A stretch of DNA of 64,000 nt, taken from Sphingopyxis sp. PET50 (GTDB lineage: Bacteria; Pseudomonadota; Alphaproteobacteria; Sphingomonadales; Sphingomonadaceae). The position numbers and the translations under genes are program-made. The notes under the pieces were generated by a model. It made no database searches and had not been told where the DNA came from. It saw only the letters and a list, made by a program, of their open reading frames with translations. The stretch spans positions 1,426,001-1,490,000 of the forward strand of contig NZ_CP104207.1 in assembly GCF_025244705.1 (NCBI RefSeq), written 5' to 3'. Positions within the stretch are counted from its first letter, which is position 1. Each line of letters opens with the position of its first letter. Of the stretch, positions 30,685 to 41,959 are shown piece by piece.

Positions 30685-33600
30685 GTGAACAGCCCCTCCT
30701 CTTCCCCCGACATCAACCGGCCCGATCCCTCGGACCCGCCCTATCTCGCTGAGCCTCAACGGGCCGCAGCGGCAGGCGGTGCTGACCACCGAAGGACCGG
30801 TGCTGATGCTCGCGGGCGCGGGGACAGGCAAGACCGCGGCGCTGACCGCGCGGCTCGCGCATATCATCGCGACGCGGCGCGCCTGGCCGTCCGAAATCCT
30901 GGCGGTCACCTTCACCAACAAGGCGGCGCGCGAGATGCGCGAGCGCATCGGTCGGATGATCGGCGACGCGGTCGAGGGCATGCCGTGGCTCGGCACCTTT
31001 CACAGCATCGCCGCCAGGATGCTGCGCCGCCATGCCGAACTGGTGGGCTTGCAGAGCAATTTCACCATCCTCGATACTGACGACCAGCTTCGCGTGCTGA
31101 AGCAGCTGATTCAGGCCGAGGGACTCGACGAGAAACGCTGGCCCGCGCGCCAGCTCGCGGGGCTGATCGACAAGTGGAAGAACCGCGGGCTGACCCCCGC
31201 CGAACTCGATGCGGCGGACAGGGAGGCCTATGCCGACGGCAAGGGGCAGCATCTTTACGCCCTGTATCAGGCACGGCTGAAGACGCTGAATGCCTGCGAT
31301 TTCGGCGACCTGCTGCTGCATATGCTGGTGATATTGAAGACGCACCGCGACGTGCTCGAACAATATCAGCAACGCTTCAAATATATATTGGTCGACGAAT
31401 ATCAGGACACCAATGCCAGCCAATATCTGTGGCTGCGGCTGCTCGCGCAGCAGCGCAAGAATATCTGCTGCGTCGGCGACGACGACCAATGTCTGGCCGA
31501 AGGAACACCGGTCACCATGGCGGACGGCTCGACCCGGCCGATCGAAGCCATCGCTGCCGAGCGACATGCTCTTGTCCTGCTACGGATCGGGCGATTTCCG
31601 TCCGGCGCGTGTGACCCGCGTTGCGAGCCGCCGGGGCCGCACCAGCCTGACGCGAATCCGTACTGCACGGGGGCGCGAAATCACCGGAACGGCAGAACAT
31701 GTCCATTTCGCCGACTTCATCCGCGAGGAAAGCCCGCAGAAATATTTCACCTACCTCATGCAGAAGCGAGGCAGCGGGTTTCGACTCGGCACCTCACAAA
31801 TCCATACGCGCGGACAGCGCCGACCGGTGATTGGATTCAAGCAGCGTTGCCTTCACGAACGGGCCGACGCGGTGTGGCTCGTGGCGGCGTTCGACAATGA
31901 GAGTGACGCGCGCGAATATGAGCATCAGCTCAGCCTCGAATATGGCATCACCACTTTTCCCTTCGTCGCCCGGCGAGGAGGGAGCGTGAATGGGCTGGTT
32001 CACGACCAGTCCCGGCTGGACAGATTGCATCAAAGCCTTGGCAGCGAAGAAAAGGCTGCGCGGCTTATGCACGATCACGGCCTTTCGATCGAGCATCCCC
32101 ATCATGTTCCACAAACAGCCGCGGGGCGGCGCAAGACGCTCAACCTCACCCTCTACGCCGAGCACCGGGGCCCGACGCCAATGCATCGCATCTCGCTGAG
32201 CGGCAATGATCCTGCCGATGCCGATGCTGTCCGATCGCTCGGGTTCAATCCCCGTATTTATGCCCGCAACCCCGCAAACTGGCGGTACGAAACGCTCTAC
32301 CGCGACGTCGAAAAGCTCGACGAAATCCGCCATAGCCTCGCAAGCCGATTCGATCTGGACTTGCGGACACGTGCAAATTTGCTCGGTAAGCCATTGGCTC
32401 TGCGACCGGCGGCGCAGGTTCGCGCCTAGGCATGGTGGTGGCTGGCGCTGACGGATGTCACGACGCGGTGATCTCGGTCGAAACCGTTGAAACCGGCGCC
32501 CCCGTTTATGATCTCAACGTCGAAGGAACGCATAATTTCATCGCGGGAGGGATCGTAACGCACAATAGCATCTATTCGTGGCGCGGCGCCGAAGTGGCGA
32601 ACATCCTGCGCTTCGAGAAGGATTTTCCCGGCGCGACCGTCATCCGGCTCGAGCAGAACTACCGCTCGACGCCGCAGATTCTCGCCGCCGCCTCGGCGCT
32701 GATCGCGCAGAACGCGGGGCGGCTGGGCAAGACGCTGTGGACCGAGCTCGACGCGGGCGACAAGGTGCGCGTCGTCGGCGTGTGGGACGGGCCCGAGGAA
32801 GCGCGGCGGATCGGCGAGGAGCTGGAAACGCTGCAGCACCGCCGCGTATCGCTAGACCGCGCCGCGATCCTCGTGCGCGCGCAGTTCCAGACGCGCGAGT
32901 TCGAGGACCGCTTCATCGCCATCGGCATGCCGTACCGCATCGTCGGCGGCTATCGCTTCTACGAGCGCGCCGAGATCCGCGATGCGCTCGCCTATCTGCG
33001 GCTCGTCCAGTCGGCGGCCGACGATCTGGCGTTCGAGCGCATCGTCAACGTCCCGAAGCGCGGGCTGGGCGACAAGGCGCTGCAACGCATCCACCAATAT
33101 GCGCGCGCCGAGCGGCTGCCGCTGCTGAATGCCGCGGCGCGGATCACCGAGACCGACGAGCTGACACCGCAGGCGCGGCGTAGCCTCGCGAACTTCATCG
33201 CGCAGATGCGAAGCTGGCAGGGCAAGGCGAACGAGCTGTCGCATCCCGAGCTGACCCAGCTGATCCTCGACGAATCGGGCTATACCGCGATGCTCCAGGC
33301 CGACCGCAGCGTCGAGGCGGCGGGGAGGCTCGAAAACCTCTCCGAACTCGTGCGCGCGATGGAGGAGTATGATCTGCTCGAAGCCTTCCTCGAGCATGTC
33401 AGCCTGGTCATGGACCGCGACAATGACGACAGCAGCGAGACCGTCACGATCATGACGATCCACGCCGCCAAGGGGCTGGAATTCGACCATGTCTTCCTCG
33501 CGGGCTGGGAGGACGGCGTCTTTCCGTCGCAGCGTTCGATGGACGAGGGCGGCACCGCCAGCCTCGAGGAGGAGCGCCGCCTCGCCTATGTCGCGATCAC

Positions 33601-34075
33601 CCGCGCCCGTCGGCGCGCGAGCATCTATCACGCCGCGAACCGCCGCATCTACGGCCAGTGGATGAGCAGCATCCCCAGCCGCTTCATCGCGGAAATCCCG
33701 CCCGAGCATGTCGACAGCGAGAACAGCTTCGGCGGCGGGCAAAGCCTGTGGCGCGCCAACTGGTCGGCGCAGGGCGACCCCTTCGCGCATGTCGCCGAAC
33801 GAAACCCCGCGCGCACGATGACGCGCGGGCCCGCGTGGCAGCGCGCGGTCGCGGCCTCCTCGACGATCACCCACGCGCCCGCCCCGTCCGAACGCGGCCC
33901 CGCCGCCTCGGTCGGCGCCAAGCCGCGCGCCGATCTTGCGATCGGCATGCGCGTGTTCCACGAAAAGTTCGGCTATGGCGAGATCGCCGACATCGACGGC
34001 AACAAGCTGGAGGTCGAGTTCGAGCAGGCGGGCAGCAAGCGCGTGCTCGACAGTTTCGTGAAGGCAGCCGGCTGA
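30685..34075 (+). CDS. UvrD/PcrA-type SF1A DNA helicase with an in-frame intein (three frame breaks)
   Basis: A 3'-5' helicase for excision repair and recombination control. The corrected precursor is about 1128 aa, or 770 aa after intein removal, a normal UvrD length. Start GTG 30685. LNGPQRQAVLTTEGPVLMLA is the Q motif; Walker A is GAGTGKT; Ia is AVTFTNKAAREMRERIG; Walker B is DEYQDTN; motif III is VGDDDQ/SIYSWRGA, split by the intein at 31490-32566. LEQNYRSTPQILAAASALIA (IV), TIMTIHAAKGLEFDHVFLAG (V) and EERRLAYVAITRARRR (VI) follow. The C-terminal motif GYGEIADIDGNKLEVEF is PcrA/UvrD-like. Breaks lie at 30748-30754, 31556-31562 and 32424-32431, all at restored GCCGGC sites. Confidence 0.95.
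31490..32566 (+). mobile_element. Intein inserted in helicase motif III
   Basis: It begins with Cys1 (CLAEGTPVTMADGSTRPIEA, block A) right after VGDDDQ. Block B is GREITGTAEHVHF. Block F/G is VYDLNVEGTHNFIAGGIVTH with the terminal Asn, followed by Ser+1 of SIYSWRGA. The Cys1, TxxH, His-Asn and Ser+1 residues needed for splicing are all present. Corrected size is about 358 aa. The 200-odd residues between the splicing blocks hold no LAGLIDADG pair. Instead they contain YFTYLMQKRGSGFRLGTS, then KQRCLHERADAVWLVAAF and AREYEHQLSLEYGITTF, a GIY-YIG-like arrangement. Confidence 0.93.
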
Positions 34076-34139
34076 TTGGCCCCGCCGGGTTCGATCGCGC
34101 GCGCGGGATAGCGGCGGTTTTAGGGTGGTGATCAGTCAT

Positions 34140-34254
34140 TCCCCTCCCTTTTAGGGAGGGGTTAGGGGTGGGTAGCGAGCGCAGCGAGCAAGAAGGAAGA
34201 GCGCCGCCTTCGGCGGCAACCCACCCCCAACCCCTCCCTAAAAGGGAGGGGAGA
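34140..34254. repeat. Dispersed palindromic repeat, family B, intact copy
   Basis: CCCCTCCCTTTTAGGGAGGG, GTTAGGGGTGGGTAGCGAGC, a GCCGCCTTCGGCGGC hairpin and the complementary right arm CCCCTCCCTAAAAGGGAGGG. Further copies: 54886-55001 (opposite orientation) and the interrupted 28391-28417/29411-29500. It fills the gap between uvrD and moaC. Confidence 0.85.
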
Positions 34255-34341
34255 TCAACGTCCGCTCCCGCCCGATACCCGCCATCGCCGCCCCATCCGC
34301 TCTTGCCTTTCCCACCCCGCCTTGCTTCGTTCCGTCCCGCC

Positions 34342-34812
34342 ATGACCAAACCGACTCATCTGGACGAAACCGGCGCCGCGCATATGGTCGATGTCGGCGC
34401 CAAGCCCGCCACGCAGCGCCGCGCCACCGCTACTGGCCGCATCACCATGTCCGCGGGCGCCCTCGCAGCGATCCGCACCGGCAACGCCCCCAAGGGCGAC
34501 GTCCTCTCGACCGCGCGCATCGCGGGCATCATGGCCGCCAAGCGCACCGCCGACCTCATCCCGCTCTGCCACCCGCTTGCGCTGACCAAGGTCGGCATTG
34601 ATTTCGAATGGCTGGGCGACGGCATCGCGGTCACCGCCACCGCCGCGACCACCGGTCCCACCGGGGTCGAGATGGAGGCGCTGACCGCCGCCACGGTCGC
34701 GCTGCTCACCCTCTACGACATGGCGAAGGCGCTCGACCGCGCGATGATCCTCGGCGACATCCGCCTCGTCGAAAAGAGCGGCGGCCGCTCGGGCGACTGG
34801 TCCGCGACATGA
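34342..34812 (+). CDS. moaC: Cyclic pyranopterin monophosphate synthase
   Basis: The second half of the first step of molybdopterin synthesis, converting 3',8-cH2GTP to cPMP. 156 aa: [40 protein letters not shown] (the conserved Lys and PLCHPL motif), [20 protein letters not shown] and the C-terminal KSGGRSGDW. It overlaps moeA by 4 bp. moaD and moaE are elsewhere in the window (55037-55743). Confidence 0.96.
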   Translation: MTKPTHLDETGAAHMVDVGAKPATQRRATATGRITMSAGALAAIRTGNAPKGDVLSTARIAGIMAAKRTADLIPLCHPLALTKVGIDFEWLGDGIAVTATAATTGPTGVEMEALTAATVALLTLYDMAKALDRAMILGDIRLVEKSGGRSGDWSAT

Positions 34813-35999
34813 GCAGGCTGCTCCCGGTCGAGGACGCGCAAGCGCGGCTGCTCGCTCTCCGCGATCCGCTCCCTCCGGAGAATATAGCGTTTTCCGAAAG
34901 TCTTGGACGCTATCTTTCACACGATATCGTGGCAAAGCGCGACCAGCCCGCCGCGCCGCTGTCGGCGATGGACGGCTATGCGATCCGTTTCGCCGACCTG
35001 CCCGGCCCCTGGACGATCGCCGGCGAAATTCCCGTCGGCGCAGCGCCCGCGCACCCGCTCGCCGCGGGCAGCGCGATGCGTATCTTCACCGGCGCGATGC
35101 TGCCCGACGGCGCCGACACGGTGGTGATTCAGGAAGATGTCGCCGCGGACGGCGCCAGGCTGACGCTTACCGGCGACGGCCCGGCGGCGCACGGCGCCCA
35201 TATCCGCGCTCGCGGCAGCGATTTTATCGCCGGCGCGCCCCTTCTGCCGGCTGGAACGCGGCTGCACCCGGGCGCCATCGCGGCGGCGATCATGGGTGGT
35301 GCGGCGCAACTCGGCGTCGGCGCGCGGCCACGCGTCGCCATCCTGACCACCGGCGACGAACTCGTCCAGCCGGGCCGCGCGCTCGCGCCCGGACAGATAC
35401 CCGACAGCAACGGCACGATGCTCGCCGCGATGCTGGCAGGCGAACCGGCGCTCGTCAGCCTGCCGCTCCATATCCGAGACGACCGCGAGATATTGGCCAG
35501 GGTTCTGAAGGACCTGGCCCGGCGCCATGACGTCATCGTCACCGTCGGCGGCGCCTCGGTCGGCGATCATGACCATGTCCGCGGCGCGCTGGACGATGCC
35601 GGTGGAACGATCGATTTCTGGAAGATCGCGATGCGGCCCGGCAAGCCGCTGATCGCCGGCACCATCGGCGACGCGCTGCTGCTCGGCCTGCCCGGCAACC
35701 CGTCATCGGCCTTCGTCACCGCGACCCTGTTACTGATTCCGCTGGTCCGCCACCTCGCCGGCGCACGCGATCCGCTGCCCCAAGTCCGCCAGGCCGCACT
35801 CGCCGTCTCGCTCGGTCCCGGCGGCCAGCGGCGCGATTATCTGCGCGCGCGCCTCGACGGCGGGCTGCTCACGCCCTTCGACGGCCAGGACAGCGGCCGC
35901 ACCTTCCCGCTCGCCGCGGCCAACGCGCTCGTCATCCGCGCGATCGGCGCCGCGCCGCGCGACGCGGGCGAACCGGCGTCCTATATCGACATCGCTTGA
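34809..35999 (+). CDS. moeA: Molybdopterin molybdenumtransferase MoeA
   Basis: Inserts molybdate into adenylated molybdopterin. 396 aa with the MoeA N-domain ([37 protein letters not shown]) and the MoCF-binding domain ([14 protein letters not shown], then [59 protein letters not shown]). Intact, and retains several normal GCCGGC sites. The stop at 35999 overlaps the -35 region of lexA. Confidence 0.96.
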   Translation: MSRLLPVEDAQARLLALRDPLPPENIAFSESLGRYLSHDIVAKRDQPAAPLSAMDGYAIRFADLPGPWTIAGEIPVGAAPAHPLAAGSAMRIFTGAMLPDGADTVVIQEDVAADGARLTLTGDGPAAHGAHIRARGSDFIAGAPLLPAGTRLHPGAIAAAIMGGAAQLGVGARPRVAILTTGDELVQPGRALAPGQIPDSNGTMLAAMLAGEPALVSLPLHIRDDREILARVLKDLARRHDVIVTVGGASVGDHDHVRGALDDAGGTIDFWKIAMRPGKPLIAGTIGDALLLGLPGNPSSAFVTATLLLIPLVRHLAGARDPLPQVRQAALAVSLGPGGQRRDYLRARLDGGLLTPFDGQDSGRTFPLAAANALVIRAIGAAPRDAGEPASYIDIA

Positions 36000-36027
36000 C
36001 AAGTTCGCTTATGTTCCATTATCGTTC
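35996..36027 (+). promoter_or_regulatory. lexA promoter with LexA operator
   Basis: TTGACA at 35996-36001 (-35) and TTATCG at 36019-36024 (-10 like), 17 bp apart. The LexA box GTTCCATTATCGTTC (36013-36027) overlaps the -10. An additional GTTC half-site at 36003-36006 gives a GTTC-N6-GTTC neighbour. This is the classic autoregulated alphaproteobacterial lexA promoter; the -35 overlaps the end of moeA. Confidence 0.85.
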
Positions 36028-36064
36028 CCCTTATGTCCGAAACCGGCATCATGGAGAACGCGCG

Positions 36065-36739
36065 ATGTTGACCGCCAAGCAGCATGAACTGCTCCACTTC
36101 ATCCAGCAGAAGCTCGACGCGAGCGGCATCTCGCCGTCGTTCGAGGAGATGAAGGAGGCGCTCGGGCTCAAGTCCAAGTCGGGCATCCACCGCCTGATCA
36201 GCGCGCTCGAGGAACGCGGCTTCCTCCGCCGCCTGCCCAACCGCGCCCGCGCGCTCGAGGTCGTCAAGCTGCCCGAGGGCGGCAAGGCGGCGCGCGGCGA
36301 CAATGTCGTGCCGCTGCGCCCGCCCGCGCCGCAGTTCAAGCCGATCGCCGCGAACGACATCGTCGAGGTGCCGCTGCACGGCAAGATCGCCGCGGGCGTG
36401 CCGATCGAGGCGTTCGAGGACTACAACAATCTCGCCGTCCCCGCCGCGCTGCTCGGCGCGGGCGAACATTATGCGCTCGAAGTGTCGGGCGATTCGATGG
36501 TCGAGGCGGGGATTTTCGACGGCGACTATGCGCTGATCCAGAAAGCCGACACCGCGCGCGAGGGCGATATCGTCGTCGCGCTCGTCGACGGACAGGACGC
36601 GACGCTCAAATATTTCCGCCGCGAGGGCAAGATGATCCGCCTCGACCCTGCGAACAGCGCCTATGAACCGCAACGCTACGAGGCCGAGCGCGTCATGGTG
36701 CAGGGGAAATTGTCGGGATTGCTTCGTCGTTACCACTGA
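36065..36739 (+). CDS. lexA: SOS repressor LexA
   Basis: 224 aa. The winged-helix DNA-binding domain starts [20 protein letters not shown], then [20 protein letters not shown]. The autocleavage/peptidase S24 domain has the Ala-Gly cleavage site in [14 protein letters not shown], the catalytic Ser in [20 protein letters not shown] and the catalytic Lys in [12 protein letters not shown]. Start ATG 36065 behind GGAGAACG. It represses itself and, by the matching box, the intein-bearing helicase. The 3' end overlaps comEC (opposite strand) by about 47 bp. Confidence 0.97.
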   Translation: MLTAKQHELLHFIQQKLDASGISPSFEEMKEALGLKSKSGIHRLISALEERGFLRRLPNRARALEVVKLPEGGKAARGDNVVPLRPPAPQFKPIAANDIVEVPLHGKIAAGVPIEAFEDYNNLAVPAALLGAGEHYALEVSGDSMVEAGIFDGDYALIQKADTAREGDIVVALVDGQDATLKYFRREGKMIRLDPANSAYEPQRYEAERVMVQGKLSGLLRRYH

Positions 36740-38843
36740 CCTGCGGCGGGCGGCGCCACATATGGTCGTCGCCCGCGCCCAGGGCGGTCACCACGCGCGG
36801 CTGCTCACCCAGATAGAGCGCCAGCCCGCCGGTCTGCGGCAGCGTGTCGCGGTCGACCGTCAGCCAGCGCGCCACGCATTCGCGCGGCAGCCAGCGGTCG
36901 CTGATCACCACGTCGGACGCCGCGCACGCCGCCGCCATCTCCGCCCCTTCGATCCGGTCGCGCCCGCGCGCGGCGAGAACCGTCCAGCCGTCCTGCCGCC
37001 AGCGGCAGAAATCGCGGTTGCAGGTCACATGATCGAGGCCGGTCAGCGCCGCGAGCGGCGCATCGATTCCCGCCGCCTCGGCCATCGCGTCGCGCACATA
37101 ATCGCCCGCCCGGTCGCGCAGCAGCGCATAGCCGCCATCGGGCAGGGCCGCGGCGATATGCCGGCCGTCGCCGGTAATCAGCAGGTCGGGGCGCGGCTGG
37201 ACGAGCAGCACCGCCATGCCGATTGCCAGCGGCACCGCCCCCGCCCAGCGCCAGCGTGTCCGCCATAACAGCAGCCAGATCCCGCCGAAAACCGCGAGAC
37301 CGAAACCCCAGCGTGGAAACACCGGCAGCATCGCGACCGCGCCCGGCGCATCGGCGACGCTGTGCGCCAGCCAGATCAGCGCATTCAGCGCCCGCTCGGC
37401 CGCCCACCAGAAGGGCGCGCCGAGCCCGACGCTGTCGAACAGCAGCGCCAGTGCCTCCACCGGCATGATGACGAAGGTCGTCAGCGGGATCGCGATCACA
37501 TTGGCGAGCGCGCCGTACAGCCCCGCCTTGTGGAAATGAAAGAGCGCGATCGGCGCGAGCGCGACCTCGACGACCAGCCCGGTGATCACCAGCCCCGCGA
37601 TCCCGCGCCCCAGCCGAAACGCCCACGGCTCCTCGCGCCGCGCCATGAAACGCTGCATCGCTCGCCCCTCGTGCAAGGCCACGATCGCGGTGATCGCGGC
37701 GAAGCTCAGCTGGAAGCTCGGCCCCGCGAGCGATTCGGGGCGCCACAGCAGCACGATCAGCGCGCCCGCCGCGACCAGCCGCAGCGTCAGCGCCTCGCGC
37801 CCCATCAGGAAGGCAACCAGCACCAGCAGCGCCGCGATGAACGAACGCAAGGTCGGCACCTCGGCCCCCGCCAGCAGCGTGTATCCGCCGCCTGCCAGCG
37901 CCGCGACCGCCGCCGCGAGCGGCAGCACATAGCCTGCCAGCGCCAGCCGCCGGCTCGAGCGCCAGCAGGCTCATCGCGAGGAACATCGCGAAACCCACCA
38001 CCGCGGTGACGTGCAGCCCGCTGATCGACAGCAGATGCGCGAGTCCGCTGCGCCGCATCGCCTCCTCGTCCGCCTCGCTGATCGCGCCGCGGTCGCCCGC
38101 GACGAGCGCCGCCGCGATGCCGCCCGCCGACCCGTCGATCTGTTCATGAATATGCGCGCTGAGCCGCGCCCGCAGCGTCTGCGCGCCCGCCCCCGCTCCC
38201 GGTGCCCGTGCAATGTCGCCCAGCACCGTCCCCACCGCCCCGATCCGGTCGAACCACGCGCGCTGCGCGAAATCATAGCCGCCGGGCAGGCTCGCGGTCG
38301 GCGGCGGCATCAGCCGCGCGCGCATCCCGATCGCTTCGCCCGGCGCGATGCCCATGCCCTGTTCGCCCCGCGCAGTGATCCGCATCCGCGGCGGCAGGTC
38401 GGACCGCGCCAGCGGCCGGACGATCAACCGCACCTGGTCCTTGGCCGACAGCGGCTCGACGCTTTCGACCCTTGCCGAAAATTCGGTTACCACCGGCTGC
38501 GCGAGCACGGGCGCCGAGACCCACAGCGCCCGGCCCCAGATCAGCAGCAGCCCGAAAGCCATCACGCCGCAGCCGATCACGACCGCCCGCCCGAACCGCG
38601 TCTGCCAGCCGATCAGCCAGCCGGCAAGCGCGCCCGCGGCAAGCATCAGCAGCAACCCGATCCAATGCCCCTCGGCTGCTACAGCGCAAACCAGGCGGCG
38701 ATCCCGCTCCCCAGCATCACCGGCAGCCATAGCGCGATGCGTTCGCGCTCGGCATCGAGCCGCGCCTCGATCCATGCGGGCAGCCGCCGCAGCAACGTCG
38801 CGGCACGCAAGCCAATGGGCGTTTGAAGCGGCCTTGTCGCCAT
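36693..38843 (-). CDS. comEC: ComEC/Rec2-family DNA uptake membrane protein (two frame breaks)
   Basis: Forms the inner-membrane channel for transforming DNA. About 716 aa after correction. An N-terminal hydrophobic segment ([15 protein letters not shown]) is followed by the OB-like soluble domain and the competence domain with [20 protein letters not shown], a hallmark of ComEC. Multiple membrane helices and a degraded metallo-beta-lactamase-like tail follow ([20 protein letters not shown]). Breaks: 38677-38683 (one base lost in TGCCGGCA) and 37948-37955 (one extra base beside GCCGGC). It is divergent from gltX and convergent with lexA. Confidence 0.87.
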
Positions 38844-38897
38844 GCTAGGGGCACCCCCGATCCCCGTCCCCGCCGCGCGCGGGGCAGCAAAATCTGA

Positions 38898-40369
<1,472 letters not shown>

Positions 40370-40404
40370 CACCGCGACTCCCGCCGCCAGAACAGGGGAA
40401 GACT

Positions 40405-41688
40405 ATGACCGATACCGCGAAAATCACCCTGGGCGACGTCACCGTCGACAGCCCCATTCTCAAGGGCACCGTCGGCCCCGACGTCATCGACATCCGCAAG
40501 CTTTACGCGCAGACCGGCGCTTTCACGTATGACCCCGGTTTCACCTCGACCGCGAGCTGCGAATCCAACCTGACCTATATCGACGGCGACGAGGGTGTGC
40601 TGCTCCACCGCGGCTATGCGATCGGCGACCTCGCCGAAAACTCCAGCTTCATGGAGGTCTGCTACCTCCTGCTCAACGGCGAACTGCCGACCGCCGACGA
40701 ACTGGCGAATTTCGACAACACCATCACGCGCCACACGATGCTGCACGAACAGCTCGCGACCTTTTATCGCGGGTTTCGCCGCGACGCGCACCCGATGGCG
40801 ATCATGTGCGGCGTCGTCGGCGCGCTCAGCGCCTTCTATCACGACTCGACCGAGATCCACGACCCGCACCAGCGCATGGTCGCCAGCCACCGGCTGATCG
40901 CGAAAATGCCGACGATCGCGGCGATGGCGTATAAATATTCGGTCGGCCAGCCCTTCGTCTATCCGCAGAACAACCTCAGCTACACGGGCAATTTCCTGCG
41001 CATGACCTTCGGCGTTCCCGCCGAACCCTATGAGGTGAACCCGGTCGTCGAGCGCGCGCTCGACCGCATCTTCATCCTTCACGCCGACCACGAGCAGAAC
41101 GCGTCGACCTCGACCGTCCGCCTCGCGGGCTCGTCGGGCGCCAATCCCTTCGCGTGCATCGCGGCGGGCATCGCCTGCCTGTGGGGTCCGGCGCATGGCG
41201 GCGCCAACGAGGCCGCGCTCAACATGCTGCGCGAGATCGGCCGTCCGGAGCGCATCCCCGAATATATCGCGCGCGCCAAGGACAAGGACGATCCGTTCCG
41301 CCTGATGGGCTTCGGCCACCGCGTCTACAAGAATTACGATCCGCGCGCGACCGTGATGCAAAAGACGGTACGCGAGGTGTTCGAATCGCTGAAGGTCAAC
41401 GACCCGGTGTTCGAGGTCGCACTGCAGCTCGAGGAAATGGCGCTCAGCGACCCCTATTTCATCGAAAAGAAGCTGTTCCCGAACGTCGATTTCTATTCGG
41501 GCGTCATCCTGTCTGCGATCGGCTTCCCGACGACGATGTTCACCGCGCTCTTCGCCCTCGCCCGCACCGTCGGCTGGGTCGCGCAGTGGAACGAGATGAT
41601 CTCCGACCCCGCGCAGAAGATCGGCCGCCCGCGCCAGCTCTACACGGGCCCGGCGCATCGGCCCTATGTGCCGGTGGGCGAGCGCTGA
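40405..41688 (+). CDS. gltA: Citrate synthase
   Basis: First step of the TCA cycle. 427 aa and intact. [20 protein letters not shown] is the type II N-terminus, then [40 protein letters not shown] carries a catalytic His, [15 protein letters not shown] the second, and [14 protein letters not shown] the signature with the third region; the Asp lies in [18 protein letters not shown] precedes the ATG. A strong terminator follows at 41714. Confidence 0.97.
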   Translation: MTDTAKITLGDVTVDSPILKGTVGPDVIDIRKLYAQTGAFTYDPGFTSTASCESNLTYIDGDEGVLLHRGYAIGDLAENSSFMEVCYLLLNGELPTADELANFDNTITRHTMLHEQLATFYRGFRRDAHPMAIMCGVVGALSAFYHDSTEIHDPHQRMVASHRLIAKMPTIAAMAYKYSVGQPFVYPQNNLSYTGNFLRMTFGVPAEPYEVNPVVERALDRIFILHADHEQNASTSTVRLAGSSGANPFACIAAGIACLWGPAHGGANEAALNMLREIGRPERIPEYIARAKDKDDPFRLMGFGHRVYKNYDPRATVMQKTVREVFESLKVNDPVFEVALQLEEMALSDPYFIEKKLFPNVDFYSGVILSAIGFPTTMFTALFALARTVGWVAQWNEMISDPAQKIGRPRQLYTGPAHRPYVPVGER

Positions 41689-41713
41689 TCGGGCGGCGGA
41701 GTGAAACGGGAAA

Positions 41714-41738
41714 GGGGCCGGTTTCCGGCCCCTTTTTT
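41714..41738 (+). terminator. Rho-independent terminator of gltA
   Basis: GGGGCCGG-TTT-CCGGCCCC is a perfect 8-bp GC stem with a 3-base loop, followed by six T, starting 26 bp after the gltA stop. It is the clearest intrinsic terminator in the window. Confidence 0.93.
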
Positions 41739-41780
41739 GTGCGGCGATGAAGGCGGGTTTCGAGCGGAAGCGGACGTTGA

Positions 41781-41901
41781 TCTCCCCTCCCGCAGGCGGG
41801 AGGGGTCGGGGGTGGGCAGCGACGTCGCAGATGCCCACCCCGCTGCGACTAACGAGCAAGCTCGTAAGTCTCGCTGCCCCTCCCGCCTGCGGGAGGGGAG
41901 A
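41781..41901. repeat. Dispersed palindromic repeat, family D
   Basis: TCTCCCCTCCCGCAGGCGGG at the left and CCCGCCTGCGGGAGGGGAGA at the right form complementary arms around a centre with GGTGGGCAGCGACG and GACTAACGAGCAAGCTCG. A truncated relative (CCCCTCCCGCCTGCGAGAGG) lies at 48944-48968 downstream of gyrA. It is intergenic between gltA and the histidine kinase gene. Confidence 0.75.
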
Positions 41902-41959
41902 CCAGCCTATTACTCAAACGTCCGCTCCCTATCCCAAAGCGGCCGAGAACGTCTGCCCC

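Noticed and set aside
41781..41901. CRISPR-like array in the intergenic palindromes
   Set aside because: The palindromes are single dispersed elements, not regularly spaced direct repeats with spacers.
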